Source: Moorena sp. SS36440bin_2 (GTDB taxonomy: Bacteria > Cyanobacteriota > Cyanobacteriia > Cyanobacteriales > Coleofasciculaceae). From it: a stretch of DNA of 50,274 bases. Made by a program: the position numbers and the translations under genes. The notes below the pieces were generated by a model that was not told the DNA's origin, made no database searches, and was given only the letters and a program-made list of their open reading frames with translations. Within the stretch, counting starts at the first letter, position 1, and the number at the start of each line of letters is the position of its first letter. Positions 1 to 7,644 of this stretch are shown here, in pieces. The stretch covers positions 1-50,274 of the forward strand of contig WTKN01000015.1 in NCBI GenBank assembly GCA_011524395.1, read 5' to 3'.

Positions 1-61
1 ATTCCCGATTCCCGATTCCCGATTCCCGATTCCCGATTCCCTACTCCCGATTCCCTACTCC
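1..61. repeat. Heptamer array (ATTCCCG type) at the left edge
   Basis: Tandem units of ATTCCCG run from base 1, becoming ATTCCCTACTCCCG near base 40. The array runs into the 3' end of the first gene: its last six or so codons and its stop (reverse complement of bases 41-43) are written in repeat sequence. The same heptamer in the opposite orientation ends the window at 50219-50274. Confidence 0.9.
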
Positions 62-673
62 CAGAAAATTTGATACTACCCATAAATCCTCTGGGCGGTC
101 AACATCAGTAAGCTCGGAAAGCATCCCCATAGTTAAGTTAAGACTCTTAGCAATATCCATCGTTTGCTGCAAAACCTCAGATGTTCCCCAACTCACTCCC
201 ACAAACAACTCTGGAATCAATCGACCTAGACCAACCAGATAGTAGCCACCATCCTTGGCTGGTCCAAGTACTAAATCATGATTGTCTAGAGCCTCAAATG
301 CCTGATTCATCACCGAACTATTCAAATCGGGGCAATCAATACCAATGATCACAACTTTCGTGATACTTTCCGCAAACGATAACTGAAATGCCGTTGTGAT
401 TCGCTTGCCCAAATCCCCATCACTCTGAGGTTTATAGACCAGATTCGACCCTAACCAATTCTCCATTAGCTGTTGATTACCACCAGCAAAATGGATTTCT
501 ACAGACACAGGGCGACCAGTTGTAAATTCCTTGGCCTGGGCAACAGTGTGTTCAGTCATGCGGCGTTGAAGGTTGGCTGCACCATCCGCTCCTAGAGCTG
601 GTATCATCCTGGTTTTAGTCTTTCCGGGCTCTGGATAGCGGCTGAAAATAATTAGGCGTTCTGTCACTATCAT
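41..673 (-). CDS. TIGR04282/DUF2064-family glycosyltransferase-like protein
   Basis: A protein of about 210 residues resembling the DUF2064 (TIGR04282) family of small GT-A-like proteins related to nucleotide-sugar transferases. The N-terminal FSRYPEPGKTKTRM motif and the later GIDCPDL and GPAKDGGYYLVGL motifs are characteristic. The substrate is unknown. I start it at the ATG of 671-673 (MIVTERLI), because the 29 codons available upstream are only translated heptamer repeat (SLFPVPCSL-type residues). The C-terminal GVGNRE is also encoded by repeat DNA, so the natural C-terminus may have been altered by repeat expansion. No operon partner is visible; the next gene lies beyond a 430-base repeat-rich gap. 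Confidence 0.8.
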   Translation of the reverse strand: MIVTERLIIFSRYPEPGKTKTRMIPALGADGAANLQRRMTEHTVAQAKEFTTGRPVSVEIHFAGGNQQLMENWLGSNLVYKPQSDGDLGKRITTAFQLSFAESITKVVIIGIDCPDLNSSVMNQAFEALDNHDLVLGPAKDGGYYLVGLGRLIPELFVGVSWGTSEVLQQTMDIAKSLNLTMGMLSELTDVDRPEDLWVVSNFLGVGNRE

Positions 674-676
674 TAT

Positions 677-738
677 ATAAAGGGAACAGGGAACAGGGAA
701 CAGGGAACAGGGAATAGGGAGTAGGGAGTAGGGAGTAG
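677..738. repeat. GGGAACA/GGGAGTA heptamer array
   Basis: About eight tandem heptamers, first GGGAACA then GGGAATA and GGGAGTA, sit immediately upstream of the DUF2064 gene. They are presumably part of its untranslated leader. Confidence 0.85.
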
Positions 739-796
739 GGCGTGGGGAAGTCGGGAACAAGAATTATAACAATTACTACACGGATTGTTATCTAGC

Positions 797-941
797 ATAC
801 AGCGTTTTTCATAACTATAAGGTAGACAGTATTTTTTTCCTGTTACCTCTTTTCTATTCCCTCTTCTCTGTTCCCTGTTCCCTATTCCCTGTTCCCTAAA
901 ACCCAAGAATTTGTAACTGACCCAATTGAAAACTGCTGTAT
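797..941. mobile_element. MITE-like element enclosing a TTCCCTG array
   Basis: The terminal arms are 797-811 (ATACAGCGTTTTTCA) and 927-941, whose reverse complement reads ATACAGCAGTTTTCA: 13 of 15 match. Between them lies a TTCCCTG array (about 838-898) followed by CCTAAAACCC. The same order of blocks recurs near 17445-17570 and, in reverse orientation, near 39732-39845. It is short, has no coding capacity and TA-rich ends, so a non-autonomous element is inferred. No target-site duplication has been proven. Confidence 0.5.
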
Positions 942-1106
942 ATAAATATATCATGAAAAATAATCTTGATTGATAATAACAGTAAAAACTACTTTTATCT
1001 CTTGACTACTGTTCCCTGTTCCTTGTTATCTGTTCCCTGTTCCCTGTTCCCTGTTCCCTAAAACCAATAAATTTTTACCTCATGAGTTTAAGAATTGGTA
1101 TATAGT

Positions 1107-1964
1107 TTACATGCCTATTTTTTCCAAAACTTCTTGTGCAAGAGACCTAAATTCTTCTGAAGCCAGAGAATAGGGCTTATAATCCAACACAGACAGAGGA
1201 GACGGTATATCCTGATTGTCTAATTTTTCAACTTGTTCAGCACACTTTGCCAAATCATCTCGATCGAAAATAACACTCTTCATCACATCAAACCCATATC
1301 GCTCGGAAATGGCTTTTATCCGTTTTGGCAAGGTATGTTGTATGAACATATTATTGGTTGCTATTTTAGAAGGCAGCACTCCCAAGACTTTAAGGGGCGG
1401 TTTAATGTTAATTTGTTTTCGATAGCCATTAATCGCTCTGATGAAATCTTTAACATTCAGTAAGCCTTGATTAGAAAAAGGCTTGAGATCTGAAGGAATA
1501 ATTAAAAAATCAGCAGTGATTAAAGCAATTCTAGCATATAAATTCCAAGAGGGAGGGGTATCAATAATGACCACATCATAGTAAGTTTTAACATCCTCTA
1601 GTTTATCAATCAGCATTAGCAAGCTAAAATCAAGCTGATTCATATCAAGCTCATATTTCATGAGATCGATGTGAGCAGGAATTACATCAATTTCTGGATT
1701 GCTGAATTCAGATTTTCTAGCTACTTCCGAGATTGAGAAGAATTCTTCAGATTGCAAAACATGGAGAATATTACACTCTTTGATATCATCAAATGCTTCG
1801 TCATGAAATTTAACCAGTCCGGTAGCAAAAGTAGCATTAGCTTGGCTATCAAGATCGATGATCAGCACTTTTTTGCGGTTTTTTCGGATAGCTGCCCCTA
1901 GGTTAACCACCGTTGTGGTTTTCCCGACCCCGCCTTTGTTATGGTATACTGCAATGACCTTCAC
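1107..1964 (-). CDS. ParA/MinD-type ATPase (orphan)
   Basis: A 285-residue member of the ParA/Soj-like deviant-Walker ATPases, which use ATP-dependent dimerisation and DNA or membrane binding to position cargo. The deviant Walker A motif KGGVGKTTTVVN lies at about residues 10-21, followed by VLIIDLDSQANAT (Walker A') and VVIIDTPPSWN (Walker B). The start is a GTG at 1962-1964, supported by a purine-rich AGAGGTAA about seven bases upstream. That ribosome site lies inside the 20 bases shared with the divergent second ParA gene. No parB-like gene or centromere array is adjacent, so the cargo is unknown. It could be a partition protein left from a plasmid or a chromosomal positioning ATPase. Confidence 0.85.
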   Translation of the reverse strand: MKVIAVYHNKGGVGKTTTVVNLGAAIRKNRKKVLIIDLDSQANATFATGLVKFHDEAFDDIKECNILHVLQSEEFFSISEVARKSEFSNPEIDVIPAHIDLMKYELDMNQLDFSLLMLIDKLEDVKTYYDVVIIDTPPSWNLYARIALITADFLIIPSDLKPFSNQGLLNVKDFIRAINGYRKQINIKPPLKVLGVLPSKIATNNMFIQHTLPKRIKAISERYGFDVMKSVIFDRDDLAKCAEQVEKLDNQDIPSPLSVLDYKPYSLASEEFRSLAQEVLEKIGM

Positions 1965-1984
1965 GTTATGTTACCTCTTTATTT

Positions 1985-2887
1985 TTGTCAAAACTGGGAT
2001 ACACCATTTCCATAGTCAATATGAAAGGCGGTGTTGGCAAGACTACCACCACCGTCAACCTTGCTACCTGTCTTGCCAAAGATTATGGCATGCGAGTATT
2101 AATCGTTGATCTCGATACCCAGATTAATGCTACCCTAAGCCTGATGCCTCCAGTGCAATTTGCTAAACTCAAGAAGGAAGACCGAACCTTAAAAAAAATA
2201 ATTAATCAAGTCATTCAGTCACCCACTCAGGCATATATTCCGATTGAACAAGCGATTCAGCGCAATATTTGTCGAGTCGATGGACTAGATTTATTGCCAG
2301 GGGATATCGAAACCTACAATGATTTTCTATTGGCTGCATTGTTGTTTTCTCAGTCAAAGGATAATCCTCAAGAGTTTGAAAACAACTGGAATCAGCTAGA
2401 AAATTATTTAATTAAGCGTGCCCTGGAGCCAGTTCAACAAACCTACGATTTTATTCTATTGGATTTCCCTCCAAGTGAGAATATTATCACTCGTAGTGGA
2501 ATTATTGCTAGTGATTTTTATCTGATTCCTGCCAAAGCAGAACCTTTATCAGTGGTTGGGATTGGCATCCTCCAAGAAGGTCAGATCAAAAAGCTGATAG
2601 AAAGCGATCGCTCTGGGATAACCCTGATTGGGATTCTGTTTTTCTCCCTTGGTCACGCCACCAATATGGCTACACAAGTCAAGAACCGATTGACTGATAA
2701 TTTTGGAAAAGACAAAATTTTTAGTATAGAAATTCCCAGGAATGTTGCAGTTGCCAAAGCCGTGGATGAGTTTCGACCGGTGGTGATCAATGAACCCCAA
2801 GCAACTGGAGCCAAAGCCTTTACTGAATTCACTCAAGAATTTATTCAAAAATTATCGAGTATTATAACAAATAAAGCTAAAAACTAG
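1985..2887 (+). CDS. ParA/MinD-type ATPase (orphan, divergent partner)
   Basis: A 300-residue ParA-family ATPase. It has MKGGVGKTTTTVN at about residues 13-25, LIVDLDTQINATL just after, and FILLDFPPSENI as Walker B. The start is TTG at 1985, because the next in-frame start, an ATG at 2021, would remove the first beta strand. No convincing ribosome-binding site precedes it. It is transcribed away from the other ParA gene with only 20 bases between start codons, so their promoters must overlap each other's coding sequence or leader. The two proteins share the fold but diverge strongly outside the motifs, so this is not a recent duplication. Confidence 0.85.
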   Translation: MSKLGYTISIVNMKGGVGKTTTTVNLATCLAKDYGMRVLIVDLDTQINATLSLMPPVQFAKLKKEDRTLKKIINQVIQSPTQAYIPIEQAIQRNICRVDGLDLLPGDIETYNDFLLAALLFSQSKDNPQEFENNWNQLENYLIKRALEPVQQTYDFILLDFPPSENIITRSGIIASDFYLIPAKAEPLSVVGIGILQEGQIKKLIESDRSGITLIGILFFSLGHATNMATQVKNRLTDNFGKDKIFSIEIPRNVAVAKAVDEFRPVVINEPQATGAKAFTEFTQEFIQKLSSIITNKAKN

Positions 2888-3000
2888 TTGATCAGAAGGG
2901 TGGAATCGGAACCCACCCCTAACCCGTCCCAGGAGGGGAACGGGAATCGGGAATCGAGAATCGGGAATCGGGAGTCGCGAGTAGGACATCGGGGAAAGAG
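2888..3000. repeat. GGGAATC-type heptamer patch
   Basis: About six imperfect GGGAATC/GAGAATC/GGGAGTC units lie at 2939-2981, between the second ParA gene and the TspO-like gene. No hairpin with a T-run was seen. Confidence 0.7.
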
Positions 3001-3093
3001 AGGTAAGAGGTATTTTTCGATTAATTTGGTTTATTTTACTACATTTTTGCTCATTTTTGAGGAAATTGGGAATTTAGGAGCAAGACCAAAATC

Positions 3094-3570
3094 ATGATTA
3101 AATCTTGGATGGTAATTGCAGCGGTAACCCTGCTAGTAGCATTCGCTGGTAACTTAATCACCAGACCCGAAGGAGTCAGATGGTTCTATCGCCTACGTCG
3201 TCCGGAATGGCTAACCTTCGAGGGAGCAATTCCCCTAATCTGGATAACTATCTTTATTTGCGGTGGTTGGTCAGCCTATATAGTTTGGGAAAATGACCCA
3301 GGTAGCCGAAGCACCTGGTTACTGATGGGTTTATATATACTACTAGAAATCATCACCATGGCTTATACACCAGTGATGTTCCTGTTTCGTAGCCTCACCG
3401 TTGGCACCATTATTGGTGGCACAGGTGCCTTATTAAGTATTATCCTGGCTTTACTGATTTATCCTGTATCTCTCGTAGCGTTCTTGCTGCTACTTCCCTA
3501 CATACTTTGGAGTCCGATTGGTACTTACACCACCTGGGAAATGAGGCGACTTAATCCAGGAGCAGCCTAA
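3094..3570 (+). CDS. TspO/MBR-family membrane protein
   Basis: A 158-residue, highly hydrophobic protein with about five membrane segments. It resembles the TspO/MBR (tryptophan-rich sensory protein) family, whose members bind porphyrins or bilins in the membrane. Supporting features are RRPEWLTFEGAIPLIW after the first helix, Trp-rich stretches, and the C-terminal YTTWEMRRLNPG, all at positions usual for the family; the length is also typical. The start ATG at 3094 begins directly with helix 1. A distant GGAG-like stretch lies about 15 bases upstream. It appears to be a single-gene unit. The ligand cannot be judged from sequence. Confidence 0.7.
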   Translation: MIKSWMVIAAVTLLVAFAGNLITRPEGVRWFYRLRRPEWLTFEGAIPLIWITIFICGGWSAYIVWENDPGSRSTWLLMGLYILLEIITMAYTPVMFLFRSLTVGTIIGGTGALLSIILALLIYPVSLVAFLLLLPYILWSPIGTYTTWEMRRLNPGAA

Positions 3571-3920
3571 TTTAATTGTCAGCATATGGGCTACTTGAGG
3601 TGCGTGCGCGTTCAGCTGTCAGCTGTCAGCTTTTCAATAAAAGAGGTAAGCATTCGAGGAACGGTTTGAGCGTCGTTCGCACAGCGTGGCCAAACGCGCC
3701 CCGCGTGGCCAAAGGCCTTAGCCTGTGCCACAAACATTAAGCCTATGCCAAAAAGCTGTTGGGTGTAGCGTGGCTATTCTGATTAATCTCAAACTATTAA
3801 ATTCTCCCGTTGGAGGTTTATTTTAACCTGAGTGCTGATAGCTGAGTGCTGATAGCTGAATACTTACGATCGCTTTTAGCGGAAGCAAAGCTTCATCGCT
3901 TAGCGTTACCTGCATGTCAA
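3571..3920. other. Gene-free gap with palindromic and CTGATAG repeats
   Basis: It holds CAGCTGTCAGCTGTCAGC near 3611, a GCGTGGCC-rich patch at about 3670-3740 related to the GCGTTCGCGTAGCGTGGCC family, and repeated GAGTGCTGATAGCT units at 3831-3858. A short GATCGCTTTTAGCG inverted motif follows near 3870. No reading frame or RNA gene is recognisable. Confidence 0.7.
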
Positions 3921-4640
3921 TCAGTAATCATCCGTTCCATAAACAGTTTTCCCATCAGGCATCACAGCAAATTGTAAATCAGCGCCTTTTAGATTAGTGC
4001 CCTTTAATACTGCATCTTGCAAATTGGCGTAACGCAAATTCGCTTTATAAAGGTTAGCACCAGTGAGATTAGTCTCCCTCAAAATTGCACCATAAATACT
4101 AGCATGACTCAAGTCAGCATGCTCCATATTAGCACCAGTCAAGTCAGCTTCTCGAAGCTCAGTACGATTAAGAATAGCAGCACTTAAATCAGCATTAGCT
4201 AATCGGATATTGAGGAGATTAGCATCACTAAGATCAGCACCTTTTAAGTTAGTATCTTTAAAGTCAGCGCCATCTAAGTCAGCAGACGTTAACTTGGCGT
4301 TTTCTAAACGAGCACCAATTAGTTTAGCATCTTTTAGTTTAGCATTCTCTAGGTTACTATCGGATAAGTTAGCTTGGCTAAAGTCAGCTCTGCTAAAGTC
4401 AACTCCACTTAAGTCAAGTCCACTCAAATCAATACCGATGAGATCACACTCTATACAGGTCTTATCTTTTAAGATAAACTCAAACACTTTTGTCTTGGTT
4501 TGTTGATGTTGAATGGTCTTACTGGAGTTATCATTAGTTTTTGTAGGTTTGCTGACCTGTTGTGCAGATGATAGATGAAGAGCAATTGGTATAGTTGCCC
4601 CTAAGACGACAGCAATGATTAAAGGTAGTTTAATGTTCAT
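3921..4640 (-). CDS. Secreted pentapeptide-repeat protein
   Basis: A protein of 239 residues. The first 26 or so form a Sec-type signal peptide (IIAVVLGATIPIALHLSSA) with no lipobox Cys. From about residue 70 to 225 it is an almost continuous A(D/N)LXX pentapeptide array such as ADFSQANLSDSNLENAKL, which folds as a right-handed quadrilateral beta helix. Two cysteines (CIEC) lie just before the array and may form a disulfide. I start at the ATG of 4638-4640; TTG and GTG codons directly upstream are possible but less likely. Predicted location is periplasm or cell surface. Cyanobacteria carry many such proteins, mostly of unknown role. Confidence 0.85.
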   Translation of the reverse strand: MNIKLPLIIAVVLGATIPIALHLSSAQQVSKPTKTNDNSSKTIQHQQTKTKVFEFILKDKTCIECDLIGIDLSGLDLSGVDFSRADFSQANLSDSNLENAKLKDAKLIGARLENAKLTSADLDGADFKDTNLKGADLSDANLLNIRLANADLSAAILNRTELREADLTGANMEHADLSHASIYGAILRETNLTGANLYKANLRYANLQDAVLKGTNLKGADLQFAVMPDGKTVYGTDDY

Positions 4641-5054
4641 CACCAAAAGCTTGCCCAGATAGACCTGAGAGTAGCCCTCTACTTAGATAGATACAATAGA
4701 TTATTCGCCCCTACCGGAATAAAAGTTTAAACTTTTGTATATAGCTGCTTCAGCTATTGGCTGTAGTAAGAGGAGAGGCTTTGCCAGAAGGGAGCGATAA
4801 TAGAGCTAGATTCCCGTTTGCTTGCCCTCACCCTCTGCTCCCTGGTTAAACTATAGGGTGTAGCCTATAAAAAAAATAGTTTAAATTTCTTTGATTATAG
4901 CATGACATAGCACGAGAGCGTAAAAATTAGAATCAGGCTATGCTGCTAAAAGCTGCCATCATAGATGACAGCGTGGCCAACTAGATGGCAGTTAGATTAA
5001 ATCTTAAAAGTTACCCACCAAAGCGCGGAATTTAAGGATTAAGGAAGTTCCATT
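4641..5054. other. Gene-free gap upstream of the PP2C gene
   Basis: Divergent promoter region for the pentapeptide and phosphatase genes. An inverted repeat CTGCCATC (4953-4960) pairs with GATGGCAG (4984-4991) around a 23-base loop that contains the dispersed GCGTGGCC motif. An AAGGA ribosome-binding site about nine bases before the phosphatase ATG supports that start. No gene seen. Confidence 0.65.
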
Positions 5055-7376
5055 ATGTTAGTTTGTCCCCAGTGTCAGTTCGAGAACCCAAATACCAACA
5101 AGTTTTGTCAACGATGTGGAACTTCCCTAACCGATAAAAGTTGTCATAAATGCGCTACCCAAGTGCCCCTAAATGCTGAAACTTGTCACAACTGCGGTGC
5201 CTTCACAGGAACGGTTTGGAGGGCTATTATTTCTAAGCAGCAAAATTGGCCAACCTCCCCCCAGAATTATCCTCAAAGCTCGGTTGAGGTGTCAGACTCC
5301 TCAGCTGATCAGGCTACCCCAGTAGCGGTGTCACAACTAAACTCTGATCAGACCGAGAGTGAACTAACCCAGCCAGAATCATTCCTAGAAACAACACAAG
5401 AGTGGCTAACGAAATCGGATACTATACTAACAGAGCCAGGGGATGATGCCACCTTGTCCCAAGCGTCAACACTGTTGGCTGATGAAGCATCGATAAACAA
5501 CAGAAGTGGCTCAGATCAAGTGGAACTAGAATCTGGGGAGAAGCCATTACTAGAGATTACGCCCATACAGGAGAAACCTCAATCTACTGAAGCTTCGACC
5601 TGGTCAATTCCTAATCTCGAAAACCCAAGTTCTCAGACAGCAACAATTGTCTATCTAGACCAGGGTAAGCGTTACAGAGTACTAGAACCTGAGAAACTCA
5701 CAGATCAGGTAGAGGAAAGTAAGACAACAGATAATAGTATCTTTGTAACAGTTTTGGACTGCCAACCGTTACAAAAGTCTCCCCTAGACGCTCTGATTAA
5801 TCAAACAATATTGTCTCCAGAGAAATTTGATCTATCGACAAACCTAGAGCAGCTAAAATCTTCCTCGAAAGAAAACTTAGACGTTTGGAAAGTCCTAGAT
5901 ATCCCAAAGAGTGCTAAACCCTATTTGGCTCTTAAGGACTTATGTTACCCTAGCGTGCCAGAAATTCATGATGTTTGGCAGCAAAATGGTAAGGCGATAA
6001 TCTTGCTAGAAAACCGTTCAGAATGGCAGTTACTGAGTAATTTGTGGGGTTCTGAAGAGTTTTCTAAACTGCAAATTTTATACTGGCTCGATGAAATGGC
6101 AAAGCTTTGGCAAGCTCTAGAGCCTTGGCATTGTCGTCAGAGTTTGTTGGAACTGACGAATCTCCGGGTGGATGAAGACCAAGCACTAGGTTTGGAGCGT
6201 CTCTATCTCGAAAGGGAGGAAAATCCCCTAACCCTAGAGGATTTGGGACAACTGTGGCAACGATTATTTAACCAGTCCCAGCGAACCCAATTTACGTCCT
6301 TGTCAACGGTTGTCCGGCAGTTGTGTACTAAAGAAATTGAAACTATTGAGGAATTGCGATCGCATCTGCAAGCCATTGCCCACGAACAAGAATCTGACCT
6401 ATACGACGGTATGGAATTAACTGACGCTGTACTCTCAGAAATGGCAAGGGCAGACACTGAACCTCCTGATAGCGAAGAATTATTGTCTGATCTATCTGCA
6501 AAAGAGCAACAAGGGGATGAAATGCCAACGGTACTGTTGCCAATGAGGTTGCAGAGTCTTGATGATCTCGGTATGACAGACATTGGTCATCAAAGAGATC
6601 ATAATGAGGATTGTTTTGGCATCCAGACTCAACTCAAAAAGCAGGAAAATCCTATTGGTCGAAGTATACAAGCTCGTGGTTTATATATTCTCTGCGATGG
6701 TATGGGAGGGCATGCGGCTGGGGAAGTAGCCAGTTCTATGGCAGTAGAGGTACTCCAGAATTACTTTAAACAAAATTGGCAAGACCAGTTTCCTACAGAA
6801 GATAGTCTCAGGAAATCCGTGTATGTAACAAATCAAGCGATTTTTGATATCAACCAACAAAATGCTCGCTCTGGCAGTGGTCGAATGGGTACGACTCTAG
6901 TCATGATGTTGATTGAAAATACGAAGGTAGGGATTGTCCATGTCGGAGATAGTCGGGTCTATCGGCTAACTCGGAAACGAGGCTTAGAGCAAATCACTAT
7001 AGACCACGAGGTCGGTCAACGAGAAATCCAGCAGGGAGTAGATCCAGAGCTCGCTTACTCTCGCCCTGATGCCTATCAACTAACTCAAGCCCTTGGACCG
7101 CGTAGTGAGCAATTCCTAAATCCCGATGTGCAATTCATAGATATCGCAGAAGATAGTATATTCTTACTTTGTTCTGATGGTTTGTCAGATAATGACCTGT
7201 TGGAAAATCACTGGCAAACTCACTTAGCGCCTTTACTCAGTTCCCGATCTAGCCTCGATCAGGGTCTGGCTAACTTGATTGAGCTGGCAAATGAGCATAA
7301 TGGTCACGACAACATTACACTAATCCTAGTTCGTGTGAAGGTGCGACCAAACTTGGCTCAACCAAGATTAAATTAG
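5055..7376 (+). CDS. Zinc-ribbon PP2C-type Ser/Thr protein phosphatase
   Basis: A 773-residue protein. The N-terminus has two zinc ribbons (Cys 4, 7, 18, 21 and Cys 30, 33, 44, 47). An acidic, low-complexity linker and a weakly conserved middle region follow, then a complete PP2C/PPM domain from about residue 505 to 765. The metal-binding aspartates are all present: RDHNEDCFG, CDGMGGHAAGE, HVGDSRVYR, CSDGLSDND and GHDNITL. It should dephosphorylate phospho-Ser/Thr proteins in the cytosol with Mn/Mg. The FHA-kinase gene follows in the same direction after a 268-base repeat-bearing spacer, so the two probably act as an opposed pair. Start ATG at 5055 has an AAGGA site. Confidence 0.9.
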   Translation: MLVCPQCQFENPNTNKFCQRCGTSLTDKSCHKCATQVPLNAETCHNCGAFTGTVWRAIISKQQNWPTSPQNYPQSSVEVSDSSADQATPVAVSQLNSDQTESELTQPESFLETTQEWLTKSDTILTEPGDDATLSQASTLLADEASINNRSGSDQVELESGEKPLLEITPIQEKPQSTEASTWSIPNLENPSSQTATIVYLDQGKRYRVLEPEKLTDQVEESKTTDNSIFVTVLDCQPLQKSPLDALINQTILSPEKFDLSTNLEQLKSSSKENLDVWKVLDIPKSAKPYLALKDLCYPSVPEIHDVWQQNGKAIILLENRSEWQLLSNLWGSEEFSKLQILYWLDEMAKLWQALEPWHCRQSLLELTNLRVDEDQALGLERLYLEREENPLTLEDLGQLWQRLFNQSQRTQFTSLSTVVRQLCTKEIETIEELRSHLQAIAHEQESDLYDGMELTDAVLSEMARADTEPPDSEELLSDLSAKEQQGDEMPTVLLPMRLQSLDDLGMTDIGHQRDHNEDCFGIQTQLKKQENPIGRSIQARGLYILCDGMGGHAAGEVASSMAVEVLQNYFKQNWQDQFPTEDSLRKSVYVTNQAIFDINQQNARSGSGRMGTTLVMMLIENTKVGIVHVGDSRVYRLTRKRGLEQITIDHEVGQREIQQGVDPELAYSRPDAYQLTQALGPRSEQFLNPDVQFIDIAEDSIFLLCSDGLSDNDLLENHWQTHLAPLLSSRSSLDQGLANLIELANEHNGHDNITLILVRVKVRPNLAQPRLN

Positions 7377-7470
7377 GTCATTAGTTAGTCATTAGTTAGT
7401 CATTAGTCATTAGTTGTTTGTTATTAGTCATTAGGTTATTAGTTGTTTGTCATTAGTCATTAATCATTAC
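7377..7470. repeat. GTCATTAGTTA short repeat patch
   Basis: Several near-copies of GTCATTAGT and TTAGTTGTTTGT follow the stop codon of the phosphatase gene. They look like simple sequence expansion, with no hairpin terminator. Confidence 0.7.
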
Positions 7471-7522
7471 TTGTATTTCATTAGTAGCTGCCAGTATATT
7501 CTGGTTAGTCACTTTGGAGAAA

Positions 7523-7618
7523 GGACAAAACTGACAAAGGACAAAACTGACAAAGGACAAAACCGACAAAAGACAAAACCGACAAAGGACAAAACCGACA
7601 AAGGATAAAACCGACAAA
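7523..7618. repeat. Six tandem 16-bp units GGACAAAACYGACAAA
   Basis: Six adjoining 16-base units at 7523, 7539, 7555, 7571, 7587 and 7603, differing at only a few positions. A degenerate seventh runs into the start of the FHA-kinase gene. At most unit junctions the sequence reads ACAAAGGACAAA, so AAAGGA, a Shine-Dalgarno-like hexamer, recurs every 16 bases. The last occurrence serves as the ribosome site of the ATG at 7645. Confidence 0.92.
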
Positions 7619-7644
7619 GGACTTTGGACAAAGGACAACTGACT

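Larger units (their letters stand above)
674..1106. other. Gene-free, repeat-rich gap
   Basis: This gap separates the DUF2064 gene from the first ParA gene. It holds a GGGAACA array, a MITE-like element at 797-941 and a second GTTCCCT array at 1009-1058. The latter is followed by CCTAAAACC and an AT-rich tail ending in TATATAG, which resembles the right half of the same element family. I see no gene. Confidence 0.8.

Noticed and set aside
673-954. Minus-strand frame with SLFPVPCSL-type residues
   Set aside because: Translated GGGAACA/TTCCCTG arrays, not a protein gene.
1107-2887. Plasmid partition locus
   Set aside because: No parB or centromere repeats, and the surrounding genes (petBD, psaE, mdh) are chromosomal housekeeping.
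7453-7638. 61-codon minus-strand frame rich in SVLSFV repeats
   Set aside because: It is only the translation of the 16-bp tandem repeat; no independent start signal or homology.
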